Of a DNA stretch of 64,000 bases, positions 28,901 to 36,853 are shown piece by piece (within the stretch, counting starts at the first letter, position 1; each line of letters begins with the position of its first letter). The stretch covers positions 1 through 64,000 of the forward strand of contig JACKBT010000018.1 of assembly GCA_020634415.1 (NCBI GenBank), in the 5' to 3' direction. This stretch comes from Ardenticatenaceae bacterium (GTDB lineage Bacteria; Chloroflexota; Anaerolineae; Promineifilales; Promineifilaceae). A program made the position numbers and the translations under genes. The notes under the pieces are model-generated. The model searched no databases. It saw nothing but the letters and a program-made list of their open reading frames with translations, and was not told where the DNA came from.

Positions 28901-29953
28901 GTGAAAATTACCCAACAACCTTTTGGACATACCCCTGATGGATCGCCGGTAGACCTGTTTACATTGAGCAACGGCGCGGGTCTGGAAATTAAGATTACCA
29001 ACTATGGCGGCATTATCGTCTCGATTCTGGCCCCTGACCGGAGGGGTCATTTTGCCGACATCGTTCTGGGTTTTGATACTTTGGCGGGTTATTTGCAGCC
29101 CCATCCTTTTTTGGGCGCGTTGGTGGGCCGCTATGCCAACCGCATTGCCCAGGGTCGGTTTACACTCAATGGGGTTCAGTATGTTTTGGCTCAAAACGAT
29201 GGCTCCAATCATCTTCATGGGGGATTGAAGGGGTTTGATAAGGCGATCTGGCAGGTACGGCCGTTTGAGTCAGCGGCCGGAGTTGGCTTGAGGCTGACCT
29301 ATCTGAGTGTGGCTGGTGACGAAGGTTATCCGGGGGCACTTGATGTGCAAGTGGTGTATACCCTGACGAACGATCAGGCACTTAGGATTGACTACACGGC
29401 CACGACGGATGAGGACACTATTCTGAATTTGACCAATCATGCTTATTTTAACCTGGCGGGGGCCGGGGACATCTTGGGCCATGAGGTGACACTTTATGCT
29501 GATTATTTCACGCCAGTGAATGAATGCCTTATTCCCACGGGGGAACTGTGTCCGGTTGCGGGGACACCGCTGGATTTTGCGCAGGCAGCAGCGATTGGGG
29601 CGAGGATCGATCTGCCTGATGCGCAGTTGGGCGTTGGTGGTGGCTATGATCATAATTGGGTTTTGCGGGGGGGAGACGGCCGTTTAACCCTGGCCGCAAG
29701 CGTGTACGAACCAACCAGCGGGCGTGTGTTAGAAACCTATACCACCCAACCTGGCCTCCAGTTCTACACGGGTAACTATCTGGATGGTACGCTGAGGGGC
29801 AAGGACGGCCAATCCATCCACAAACGCAGTGGATTTTGCCTGGAAACCCAGCACTTTCCTGACTCTCCTAACCAGCCTGCCTTTCCCTCAACTGTCCTCA
29901 AGCCGGGGGAAACATATGCGCAGACAACCATCTATCGCTTTGGCGTGCGATGA
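28901..29953 (+). CDS. galM: aldose 1-epimerase (mutarotase)
   Basis: A 350-aa mutarotase that interconverts alpha and beta anomers of galactose, glucose or arabinose. It shows the family start (TLSNGAGLEIKITNYGGIIV), NDGSNHLHGGLKGFDKAIW, the catalytic histidine region NLTNHAYFNLAG, GYDHNWVL, and the catalytic glutamate in GFCLETQHFPDSPNQPAFPS. The GTG start at 28901 is chosen because GAGGA sits 7 bases upstream. It is the third gene of the sugar set and would process sugars released by the GH2 and GH51 enzymes. No signal peptide, so cytoplasmic. Confidence 0.95.
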   Translation: MKITQQPFGHTPDGSPVDLFTLSNGAGLEIKITNYGGIIVSILAPDRRGHFADIVLGFDTLAGYLQPHPFLGALVGRYANRIAQGRFTLNGVQYVLAQNDGSNHLHGGLKGFDKAIWQVRPFESAAGVGLRLTYLSVAGDEGYPGALDVQVVYTLTNDQALRIDYTATTDEDTILNLTNHAYFNLAGAGDILGHEVTLYADYFTPVNECLIPTGELCPVAGTPLDFAQAAAIGARIDLPDAQLGVGGGYDHNWVLRGGDGRLTLAASVYEPTSGRVLETYTTQPGLQFYTGNYLDGTLRGKDGQSIHKRSGFCLETQHFPDSPNQPAFPSTVLKPGETYAQTTIYRFGVR

Positions 29954-29984
29954 GTAAGCGTGTTTCTCCGAGGCTGTTGGCAAA

Positions 29985-30067
29985 GTAGAGCGATTTTGCA
30001 AATCGCTCAGACGATTTGCAAAATCGTCCCACAACACACTCGTGATCTGTTTCGATCTACTGATACT
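29985..30067 (+). repeat. 83-bp inverted repeat, left copy
   Basis: Contains the hairpins GAGCGATTTTGCAAATCGCTC and GACGATTTGCAAAATCGTC-type arms and ends CGATCTACTGATACT. The reverse complement recurs at 36377-36459 with about four mismatches over 83 bp. The two copies bracket a 6.4-kb segment that begins with a recombinase gene. Confidence 0.75.
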
Positions 30068-30115
30068 CATGTATGGGTGCGGAAGATGTATGGACAATCC
30101 ACATATTTGTGTTAT

Positions 30116-30156
30116 TATATAGATACCAATAAATCTAACTTATCGGTATCTATATA
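30116..30156 (+). promoter_or_regulatory. 12-bp inverted repeat in front of the recombinase gene
   Basis: TATATAGATACC (30116-30127) and GGTATCTATATA (30145-30156) are perfect inverted arms with a 17-base spacer. The ribosome site TTTGGAG follows at once, 7 bases before the ATG. It could be an operator or an mRNA hairpin that limits access to the ribosome site. The AT-rich TTATTATATAG at the left arm may serve as the -10. Confidence 0.55.
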
Positions 30157-30169
30157 TTTGGAGTAAAAG

Positions 30170-31324
30170 ATGACTGAAATTGTAAACGGCCGTTCCCTCA
30201 CACCACAAACCACAACCAGCTTGCAAAAAAACGATCTGGCTCGTGTCGGTGAAGCCGCCAACCGTGCAGCCACCGATTACATCTTCACTGATTATCGCCA
30301 ACGCCGCGCTGAGAAGACAATTCGGACGCAAACGGCCGCTTTGCTGTTATGGATGCAGTTCCTGGCCGAAGTTGGCGCAGTAACCGAACTGCTGGCCGAG
30401 GCTGAGGACTGGGCGTTGAGCTATTTTGATGATAACGCATTGGCTGAGATGCTTGACTATACCCAGTCTCAACCCATCTCGCTGCCGATGGTATATGGTG
30501 CGCACTACTGCCAACATGCTGCCGCCGCCTGGCAAGGTGTGACCTGGGGCCTGGTAGAAGGGTTTGTCAAGTGGCTGTTGAATCAGGGCTATCGGGTGAC
30601 AAGTATTAACAATCGCTTGTCGGCCGTGAAAGTTTACACGCGCCTGGCGGCTAAAGCGGGCATCATCCCCCCCACCGAGCAAGCCCTGATCCGCGAGGTG
30701 CGCGGCTATGGCGGGACAGAGGGCAAACGAGTAGATAACAAACGGCCGAAAACCCGCATTGGTTACAAAAAAGAAGAAGCCCTTGTCCTCACTGCCCAGC
30801 AAGCGCGGCGGCTCAAAAGCCAGCACCCTCCCACCCCGCAAGGCATCCGCGACCGGCTGCTCATCTGTCTTTTTTTGGACTTGGGGCTGCGAGCCAGTGA
30901 GGTGGCCGCTTTGACTGTCGAGGACTTGGCTGAGCCAGGCTATGTGACGGTTTACCGGCAGAAGACAGATACAACCGACAAGATGGCCTTAACGGCCGAT
31001 ATTCTCTCGGCTCTAGCTGATTATGACAGGTTTATGCGAAAAAACGGCCGTTTACTGCGCGGCAGTCGCAAAAATAACAAACTGACTAATCAGAATATGT
31101 CCGTAAGAGCCATTGGGGCACGGATAAAAATCCTGGGGCGAGACATTTTGGGGGTTTGGGAGCTAAGTCCACACGACCTGCGCCACACCTGGGCCACACG
31201 CGCCGCCAAGAGCAGCAACCCCTTTGTCCTACGCGATGCCGGTGGTTGGACGAATATGCAAACACCCAGCCGTTATGTGGAAAAAGCCAAAGTGGCGAAT
31301 GAGGGCATTCAATTGGATTATTGA
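30170..31324 (+). CDS. tyrosine recombinase (phage integrase family)
   Basis: A 384-aa site-specific recombinase. The N-terminal half (about 40-190) is a SAM-like DNA-binding domain. The catalytic half carries R241 in LGLRASEVAALTVEDL, a beta-strand lysine region near YRQKTDTTDK, H335-x-x-R338 in LSPHDLRHTWATR, W360 in the usual His/Trp place (AGGWTNMQT), and the nucleophile Y369 in PSRYVEKAK. All five active-site positions are therefore filled. It is not an XerC/D length match (about 300 aa) and no tRNA lies nearby. It sits just inside one of two inverted 83-bp repeats, so it may belong to a mobile or invertible segment. An inverted-repeat operator precedes it. Confidence 0.92.
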   Translation: MTEIVNGRSLTPQTTTSLQKNDLARVGEAANRAATDYIFTDYRQRRAEKTIRTQTAALLLWMQFLAEVGAVTELLAEAEDWALSYFDDNALAEMLDYTQSQPISLPMVYGAHYCQHAAAAWQGVTWGLVEGFVKWLLNQGYRVTSINNRLSAVKVYTRLAAKAGIIPPTEQALIREVRGYGGTEGKRVDNKRPKTRIGYKKEEALVLTAQQARRLKSQHPPTPQGIRDRLLICLFLDLGLRASEVAALTVEDLAEPGYVTVYRQKTDTTDKMALTADILSALADYDRFMRKNGRLLRGSRKNNKLTNQNMSVRAIGARIKILGRDILGVWELSPHDLRHTWATRAAKSSNPFVLRDAGGWTNMQTPSRYVEKAKVANEGIQLDY

Positions 31325-31452
31325 TGGCTAGAAAGTAACTACCAACAACGGTGACGATTTTGGCCGATGAGGCTGTTATTGCCGAAGCCTGGGCCACTGC
31401 TTGACCATTCCCTTTATTGGCCCCTACCGTCCAGGTTGGGTTGGCTTGGGCA

Positions 31453-32319
31453 TTATGAGGATGACATAAACGTCTCGATCAGGGCGGCTACTTCTGGCCC
31501 TTTTTCATCTTGCACGTAGTGCCCGGCATCAGCAAAGCGGGTGACGGCAGCTTGCGGGAAAAGTGTTTGCCAACGCCGCAGCTCTTTCTCTCGGAAGGCG
31601 ATGTCTTTCATGCCCCAAGCCAACAGGGTGGGTTTGTCAGCCAGGTTAGCCCGTTTTTGCCACAGTTGTGCCAGCCAGTCGGTTGAGCCGATGATTTCGT
31701 GGGGAAAGACCCAGCTACCCTTGCGGCTTTCGGGTGTGGGCAGGGCTGCCAGATAATGGGCGTGCAGATGTGGTGTTAATCTGCGCTTGTCGCCATAGGC
31801 TGTCCTGACAACGCTCCTGGCGAAAAAGTTGAAACGGCGAATGAGGAAACGGCCGATCGCCCCCCCGACAAACCCACTGAAAGCTCGATAGTACCAATCG
31901 TCGTTGACCGGCCACAACCAGGTGTTGAGGATGACCAGCCGTTTGACTTGGGCCGGGTTGTTGATGGCGTAGGAAAGGCCAATAGGGCCGCCCCAGTCCT
32001 GTACAACCAGGGTGATGTCTTGGAGTTCCAGTGCATCTAGAAAAGTTTGCAGGTTGGCGGCATGATCTTGAGGACGATAGGACCAGTGGTAGGGTTTGTC
32101 CGACAGGCCAAAACCAATGTGATCCATAGCCAGGCAGCGATAACGGCCGTGTAACTGCTTGATTAAATGACGGTACACAAACGACCAGACCGGATTGCCA
32201 TGAACCATGACAATTGGCTCGCCATCGCCCACATCTACGTAGCTCATCTGGCCCATCGGCAGGCGAAACTGCTGCGGGGCAAAGGGATATTCGCGCTGAT
32301 CAATCCACGTTGGCAGCAT
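31453..32319 (-). CDS. haloalkane dehalogenase-like alpha/beta hydrolase
   Basis: A 288-aa alpha/beta hydrolase. The oxyanion/halide segment is MVHGNPVWSFVYR (N42), the nucleophile D108 is followed by halide-binding W109 in VVQDWGGPIGLSYA, the acid is probably D239 in LLAWGMKDIAF, and the base is H267 in FADAGHYVQDE. An Asp nucleophile followed by Trp is the mark of haloalkane dehalogenases. The Asp-His-Asp triad with Asn-Trp halide ligands matches the HLD-III subfamily rather than HLD-I or II. The reaction would be hydrolysis of a carbon-halogen bond to an alcohol. It is co-oriented with the upstream TetR gene. A hydrolase of epoxides or esters is less likely given W109. Confidence 0.82.
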   Translation of the reverse strand: MLPTWIDQREYPFAPQQFRLPMGQMSYVDVGDGEPIVMVHGNPVWSFVYRHLIKQLHGRYRCLAMDHIGFGLSDKPYHWSYRPQDHAANLQTFLDALELQDITLVVQDWGGPIGLSYAINNPAQVKRLVILNTWLWPVNDDWYYRAFSGFVGGAIGRFLIRRFNFFARSVVRTAYGDKRRLTPHLHAHYLAALPTPESRKGSWVFPHEIIGSTDWLAQLWQKRANLADKPTLLAWGMKDIAFREKELRRWQTLFPQAAVTRFADAGHYVQDEKGPEVAALIETFMSSS

Positions 32320-32389
32320 TTATCTTGCTCCTTTGATAAAAGAGTTGTAACTGTTTACCCTCCCGGAGGTTTTCTCTTAGATTTGGTGA

Positions 32390-32404
32390 GTAAACGTTGA
32401 TTAC
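32390..32404. promoter_or_regulatory. Candidate TetR operator upstream of the dehalogenase gene
   Basis: GTAAACGTTGATTAC matches 12 of 15 positions of the palindrome GTAAACAATGTTTAC in front of the TetR gene. It lies 71 bases upstream of the dehalogenase ATG, between the two genes. A further half-site GTTTAC is at 32353. Confidence 0.4.
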
Positions 32405-32417
32405 CAATGGAAAAAAT

Positions 32418-33017
32418 TTAGGCTTTGAAGCCATCAATGACCTTTTGCAGGATGACACCGCTGACAGACAGGAGATCGTGCCGTTCGTCGCGGAGAACGG
32501 CCGTATGCAGCGATGCCATGCCATGCACCGTGGCCCAGCAATGATAGGCAATAGCGGCGGCATCATATGCACCCCCCGTCACAAACTCCCCTTGCTCCAG
32601 CCCCAACTGCACAATTTGTAACAATGTTTGCATAGCCGTCTCCCGCTCCTCGCCCGAAGTAGCCTTAGACGGCTCCATATTGAACATGAGATGGTATTCC
32701 TGCGGCTGCAGCTCGGCATATTCAATGTAAGCCATGCCGCCGATCAATAACATATCTGCCGCGCTGCTGGCGGCCTGAATCCGGGCGGCGATGAAGGCGT
32801 TCAGCCGTTGCAAACAATCGGCCCGCACGGCATCTATCATCTCTTCTTTGCTGCTAAAGTATTTGTACAGAGCACCCGGAGTGTAATCAATGCTGTCCGC
32901 CAGGGTACGGATGGATAGTCCAGCGGGACCTTCTTCCACCAGAATGCGGCGGGCGTTTTGGATAATATCTTGCCGTGTTTGCGCCAGACGGCGGGCTTGG
33001 GGAGATAACTTGCTCAT
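32418..33017 (-). CDS. TetR/AcrR-family repressor
   Basis: A 199-aa one-domain-plus-ligand regulator. The N-terminal helix-turn-helix is clear: RQDIIQNARRILVEEGPAGL, SIRTLADSIDYTPGALYKYF, SSKEEMIDAVRAD. The C-terminal part (about 70-199) resembles the WHG-type TetR ligand domain (AYIEYAELQPQEYHLMFNME). A perfect 15-bp palindrome lies 22 bases upstream of its start, which suggests autorepression. A degenerate copy upstream of the adjacent dehalogenase suggests that gene is the main target. The inducer might be a halogenated or small aliphatic substrate; this is inference. Confidence 0.9.
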   Translation of the reverse strand: MSKLSPQARRLAQTRQDIIQNARRILVEEGPAGLSIRTLADSIDYTPGALYKYFSSKEEMIDAVRADCLQRLNAFIAARIQAASSAADMLLIGGMAYIEYAELQPQEYHLMFNMEPSKATSGEERETAMQTLLQIVQLGLEQGEFVTGGAYDAAAIAYHCWATVHGMASLHTAVLRDERHDLLSVSGVILQKVIDGFKA

Positions 33018-33038
33018 CGTAAGGTAGAAATGGGTGTG

Positions 33039-33053
33039 GTAAACAATGTTTAC
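33039..33053. promoter_or_regulatory. Perfect 15-bp palindrome, candidate TetR operator
   Basis: GTAAACAATGTTTAC is an exact inverted repeat with an odd centre, 22 bases upstream of the TetR ATG (33017). Size and position fit an autoregulatory TetR operator. Confidence 0.6.
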
Positions 33054-33116
33054 TGATTATACGATGTTTAATTCGTCTGGCAAATATTGCATTTGGCGGC
33101 TGACGACAAAATGCGG

Positions 33117-34187
33117 TTAAGGGTTTTCTTTCAACAACTCGGGCGAATCATCACCCAGCACGTCCTGGATGTATAACATCTTTACCAGCACGATGAGTAT
33201 GGCTGCGAAGGGTGCAGCCACCGCCACCCCCATAAAACCCAGGAACAAACCCATGATGACCTGGGACAAGATGAGAATGACAGGAGGCAGAGATACTGTT
33301 TGTCGTTGGATAACGGGGGTAATGAAATAACTTTCCAGAACTTGAATGCCCAGATATAACAGGAAAACGTAGAGTGCCTGATGAGGGCTGACGGTGAAGC
33401 CAACCAGTGTCGCCGGAACAAGGGCCAGAATCGGGCCAATGATGGGGATGAATGCCAGCAAACTGGCCAATACGCCCAAAATAAAGGCCAGGGGAATGTC
33501 TAAAATGAGTAAACCTATCACGGAGAGGAGGCCAATCACCGCCATAGATGACATGCGGCCGATTAACCACCAGCGCAGAGTGTAAGCCAGTTCATCTAGC
33601 ACTTCGCTGGCCCGGTAACGGCCGTTTTTCGGAACCAACATGATTAGGCCCTTGCTGTATTTGTCGGGTTCAAAGGCCAGGTAGAGGCCGATAAACAAGA
33701 TGACAACTAGGTTGGTAAACATGTTGAAAGTTCGGGAAAAGAGGCCAGTTACCTGATTGAATATGTCGAGGGAGGTTGAGCTAATCTCTTCGGGAGCGGG
33801 CAGACGGGAGAGAATGGGTTGCGCCCAACTTTGGTTAGCCAGGGACTGCTGCACGTTTTCCAGAGATTGTTGTAGATTGCCCCCTAGCTGCTGAAACTGT
33901 TCTGCCAGGCTGGGAGCGGACAAGGCTCCGGCGATTCCTATGAGTGCCAGCAGCAGAATGATGGTGGTGGCCAGCGCCAGATGGTAGGAGAGGGGTGTAT
34001 GCTGTCTGATCCAGCCGCTGATGCCGGCAAGAAAGACGGCTAACAAAATACCAGCAAGTAAGAGTACAAGAATGTCCAGGATGTTCCAGGCAAAAAGCAC
34101 TAGAATGATCACGGCTGTTAAGAGGCCGATGACGATCAAAACGCGGCGGATGAAGTTATCGGTCAAAGCCTCCTGGCTGGTGGACAT
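33117..34187 (-). CDS. AI-2E family (UPF0118) membrane transporter
   Basis: A 356-aa membrane protein with about eight hydrophobic helices in the AI-2E/TqsA family layout: two N-terminal helix pairs (VIILVLFAWNILDILVLLLA), a central amphipathic soluble stretch (QQLGGNLQQSLENVQQSLAN), then the conserved core IIGPILALVPATLVGFTVSP, VLESYFITPVIQRQTVSLPP and the final GLFLGFMGVAVAAPFAAILI. Members export small molecules such as autoinducer-2 or act as Na+/H+ antiporters, so substrate cannot be assigned. The gene precedes the TetR gene in the same direction with 99 bases between; co-transcription is possible. Start ATG has AAGGAGC upstream. Confidence 0.92.
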   Translation of the reverse strand: MSTSQEALTDNFIRRVLIVIGLLTAVIILVLFAWNILDILVLLLAGILLAVFLAGISGWIRQHTPLSYHLALATTIILLLALIGIAGALSAPSLAEQFQQLGGNLQQSLENVQQSLANQSWAQPILSRLPAPEEISSTSLDIFNQVTGLFSRTFNMFTNLVVILFIGLYLAFEPDKYSKGLIMLVPKNGRYRASEVLDELAYTLRWWLIGRMSSMAVIGLLSVIGLLILDIPLAFILGVLASLLAFIPIIGPILALVPATLVGFTVSPHQALYVFLLYLGIQVLESYFITPVIQRQTVSLPPVILILSQVIMGLFLGFMGVAVAAPFAAILIVLVKMLYIQDVLGDDSPELLKENP

Positions 34188-34743
34188 TAAAATGCTCCTT
34201 TTCTACATATTTACTGAATTGGGTTAGCAGCCCGACTGTACCTAAGCTACCGACCGGTGCCAACGGCCGTATGTGCTTGTTGAGTTCTAAAAACCAGCTC
34301 TTGCCTCGTGCCCGATCATCAGCCACTTGTTTGGTAGCGAACTTGTCTCCATTGTAGAGAGGTCGCGTCGTTTTTTCTATGGATAGGGGCATATACAAGC
34401 GGTATAGGTAAGGCACAAATCAATTTTGATTTGCTCCTGACTGCCAGAAGCAAAGGGGGTGCGAGTAAAAGTTGTGGATGACAAGACTGGAGCAGTTTTC
34501 CCAACTGCTCCAGTCTTGCGAGGTGAAGGTTTCTGTGCCGTCGGTGCTGGTGCTGCTGCTGGCGGGGGTTGATACGGCCGTTACCGTCAAACTGTCCCCA
34601 TCCCCATTGCCGCCCCAAGCGCCGGAGACGTTTGAGATAAAAGCGGATTAGGGGTATCGTCAAGCTGGGCCGAAACCCATTTGACAGGGACATAAACAAG
34701 CCCGGCCAAGCTTCTACATCCTCGCGACCAACTTGTCGCCATC
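34188..34743. other. Gene-poor stretch with a perfect 16-bp-stem hairpin
   Basis: No convincing gene. CAAGACTGGAGCAGTT (34482-34497) and AACTGCTCCAGTCTTG (34503-34518) form a perfect hairpin with a 5-base loop. On the minus strand a short open stretch next to it (VSGAWGGNGDGDSLTVTA) looks like a decayed piece of a secreted protein. The bases just before 34744 encode HPRDQLVAI in the aldolase frame, but an in-frame TAA at 34693 and no start codon precede it. Confidence 0.5.
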
Positions 34744-35988
34744 ATGAACCGAATTTATCACAACGGCATGACCACCCTCAGCGGTGGCAATCTCTCCATC
34801 AAAGACGATAACGGCGACATCTGGATTACCCCTTCTGGCATTGATAAGGGCAAACTCACACCCAAAGACATCATGTGCATCAAGCCAGATGGAAGTACTA
34901 CAGGGCCACACAAACCCTCCTCGGAATTCCCCTTCCACCGGGCCATCTACCGGCTGCGGCCAGACCTCAACGCCATCGTTCATGCCCACCCGCCAGCGTT
35001 GGTCTCCTTCAGCATCGTGCGTGAAGTGCCAGATACGCGCATCATTCCCCAGGCCAACCGCATTTGTTGTGGGCCGGTGGGGTACGCGCCGTATGCGCTG
35101 CCAGGCAGTGAAACACTCGGCGAAAATATTGCCACCACTTTTGCCGAAGGTTACAACATCGTCATCCTGGAAAATCACGGCATGGCGGCAGTCGGCACCA
35201 CGCTGCTGGATGCCTTTCATCGGCTAGAGACGCTGGATTTCTGTGCCCGCACTCTGATTCGCGCCCGGGCGCTGGGTGAGGTGCAAACGTTGCCCGAACC
35301 GGCCTTGAACCTCTTTGACCATCGTCATAACTTGCTGCCTGAGTTTGTGCCGACTGCTCACAGCAGTCGGGAGCGGGAATTGCGCCAGCAAATTGTGGAG
35401 ATTACGGCCCGCGCCTATGACCGCCATTTGATGATTAGCACTGAAGGGGTGGTATCGGCGCGGTTAGCCGAGACCAGTTTTCTGATTACTCCTACTGGTC
35501 ATGACCGTCATAATCTGGAGGTTGAGGACATTGTGCTGGTGCGTCATGGCATTCGTGAGGCAGGCAAGCTGCCCAGTCGATCGGTGCGGCTGCATACGGC
35601 CGTTTACGCCAAACATCCCCAAATCCACTGTGTGATGACGGCTCAAAGCCCCAACGCCACCGCCTATGCCATTACGGCCGTCAGCTTCGACTCACGCACC
35701 ATCCCCGAAAGCTTCATCTTGCTGCACGATGTGCCCCTGGTGCCCTTCAAGACGCTCTATACCCAGGCTGACACTGTGGCCGAGATGGTATCGCTGCATA
35801 CACCTGTGCTGTTGGTACAAAACGACTGTGTTTTGACGGTGGGAACGGACATCTTGAATGCGTTTGACCGTCTGGAAGTGGCTGAATACAGTGCGCGTTC
35901 TTTGATTGATACGGCCGTACTCGGTCAACTTGTTCCCATCGGGGATGCCGAAATTCACGACCTGGAAAAAGCCTTTGGGCTTGTATAA
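34744..35988 (+). CDS. tandem class II aldolase/adducin-fold protein, apparently 5'-truncated
   Basis: A 414-aa protein with two class II aldolase folds. The first (1-185) keeps the active site: GMTTLSGGNLSI, ITPSGIDKGKL, the catalytic glutamate in KPSSEFPFHRAIY, zinc-binding HAHP at about 79-82 and ENHGMAAVG. The second (about 205-400) has lost it: the HAHP place reads AQSP and the ENHG place reads QNDC, so it is probably structural. Such enzymes split or epimerise sugar phosphates such as fuculose- or ribulose-phosphate. The reading frame upstream of the ATG still encodes HPRDQLVAI, which relatives have near their N-terminus, but it meets a stop without a start codon. No ribosome site is visible. 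It may be expressed poorly or be a decaying gene. Confidence 0.8.
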   Translation: MNRIYHNGMTTLSGGNLSIKDDNGDIWITPSGIDKGKLTPKDIMCIKPDGSTTGPHKPSSEFPFHRAIYRLRPDLNAIVHAHPPALVSFSIVREVPDTRIIPQANRICCGPVGYAPYALPGSETLGENIATTFAEGYNIVILENHGMAAVGTTLLDAFHRLETLDFCARTLIRARALGEVQTLPEPALNLFDHRHNLLPEFVPTAHSSRERELRQQIVEITARAYDRHLMISTEGVVSARLAETSFLITPTGHDRHNLEVEDIVLVRHGIREAGKLPSRSVRLHTAVYAKHPQIHCVMTAQSPNATAYAITAVSFDSRTIPESFILLHDVPLVPFKTLYTQADTVAEMVSLHTPVLLVQNDCVLTVGTDILNAFDRLEVAEYSARSLIDTAVLGQLVPIGDAEIHDLEKAFGLV

Positions 35989-36014
35989 CCCGAAGCTAAA
36001 AATAAGTTTGCAGA

Positions 36015-36182
36015 TGGGGTCAATCTCCTTGCAGTTTAAGAAATAAATCGGGTAATGAGTGTGGGACGATTTTGTAAATCGTCCCGAGTGTGGGACGATT
36101 TTGAAAGTCGTCCGAGCGATTTACAAAATCGCTCTACATTTATTGCCCGATCAATTATTTAAAGACCAACAAGATTGACCCA
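36015..36182. repeat. Composite palindromic intergenic element
   Basis: Outer arms of about 40 bp (GGGTCAATCTCCTTGCAGTT, and its degenerate reverse complement ending AAGATTGACCC) enclose three small hairpins: GGGACGATTTTGTAAATCGT at 36063, a related one at 36092-36113, and GAGCGATTTACAAAATCGCT at 36114. A single arm recurs at 45009-45056. Likely a non-coding mobile or REP-like element. Confidence 0.6.
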
Positions 36183-36221
36183 ATCTTTGCCAGCTTAAAG
36201 TGGTTAGCTGCCAACCATTAC

Positions 36222-36260
36222 AAAAAAGCCCGAAGGATTTACTTTCCTTCGGGCTTTTTT
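36222..36260. terminator. Strong two-way rho-independent terminator
   Basis: AAAAAAGCCCGAAGG (36222-36236) pairs with CCTTCGGGCTTTTTT (36246-36260) over a 9-base loop, with an A-run and a T-run on either side. It ends transcripts from both directions downstream of the aldolase gene. Confidence 0.9.
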
Positions 36261-36376
36261 GTGGATCCATCGGCAAGCAGCGTCCAAATAAGAGCAATTT
36301 CAGCAAGACTATACCCATTTTATACCCCCCATCACGTCTAGATACATTGTTTTTGGTTGAAGAGGTTCTTATGCTA

Positions 36377-36459
36377 AGTATCAGTAGATTGAAACAGATC
36401 ACGAGTGTGTTGTGGGGCAATTTTGTAAATCGTCTGAGCGATTTGCAAAATCGCTCTAC
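36377..36459 (-). repeat. 83-bp inverted repeat, right copy
   Basis: Reverse complement of 29985-30067 with about four mismatches. It starts AGTATCAGTAGATTGAAACA and ends GATTTGCAAAATCGCTCTAC. Confidence 0.75.
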
Positions 36460-36492
36460 AAGGATTTCGATCTACTGGGTATGTGTTCGTTT

Positions 36493-36555
36493 GTAACTTA
36501 GCGATCTTGGAGATTGGAAACTGGTCAATCTCTAATCTCCAAGATCACTAAGTTA
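36493..36555. repeat. GGAGATTGG-family long palindrome
   Basis: GTAACTTAGCGATCTTGGAG and the rest of the left arm pair with CTCCAAGATCACTAAGTTAC on the right; the centre is GGTCAATCTC-like. The preceding GTGTTCGTTT is shared with the 10664 copy. No gene lies between 35989 and 36618 apart from these repeats and the terminator. Confidence 0.65.
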
Positions 36556-36618
36556 CCAACAACCACTGGCTAAGTTTATCGGCCTGGAACGCCCTCGGGC
36601 GAGGCCACTGGAGTAAAG

Positions 36619-36849
36619 ATGCCTTATCAATCAATTCAAGAGTTACCTGATTCTGTGAAAGAGAACTTGCCTAAACATGCCCGTGAAATTTATATGGAGG
36701 CTTATAACAGTGCCTGGGATGAATATGCTGATCCAGAAGATCGCCGGGGTGATGCCTCGCAAGAGGAGACGGCGCACAAGGTGGCCTGGTCGGCGGTTAA
36801 AAAGAAGTATGAGAAGGAAAACGGCCGTTGGGTAAAAAAAGAGTCATAA
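36619..36849 (+). CDS. chaB: ChaB family protein
   Basis: A 76-aa ChaB-domain protein. The whole length fits the family: PYQSIQELPDSVKENLPKHA at the start, AREIYMEAYNSAWDEYADPE, then EETAHKVAWSAVKKKYEKEN and a basic end. ChaB was named as a possible regulator of the ChaA cation antiporter, but in most genomes its role is unsettled. A GGAG site lies 5 bases before the ATG. It is 4 bases upstream of the cytochrome oxidase subunit II gene, so it is likely in the same transcript. The penultimate NGRWVKK comes from an ACGGCCGT copy in the coding sequence. Confidence 0.93.
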   Translation: MPYQSIQELPDSVKENLPKHAREIYMEAYNSAWDEYADPEDRRGDASQEETAHKVAWSAVKKKYEKENGRWVKKES

Positions 36850-36853
36850 AAGC

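Noticed and set aside
34156..34416. 86-aa minus-strand open frame upstream of the transporter gene
   Set aside because: It overlaps the start of the AI-2E gene in another frame and has no ribosome site.
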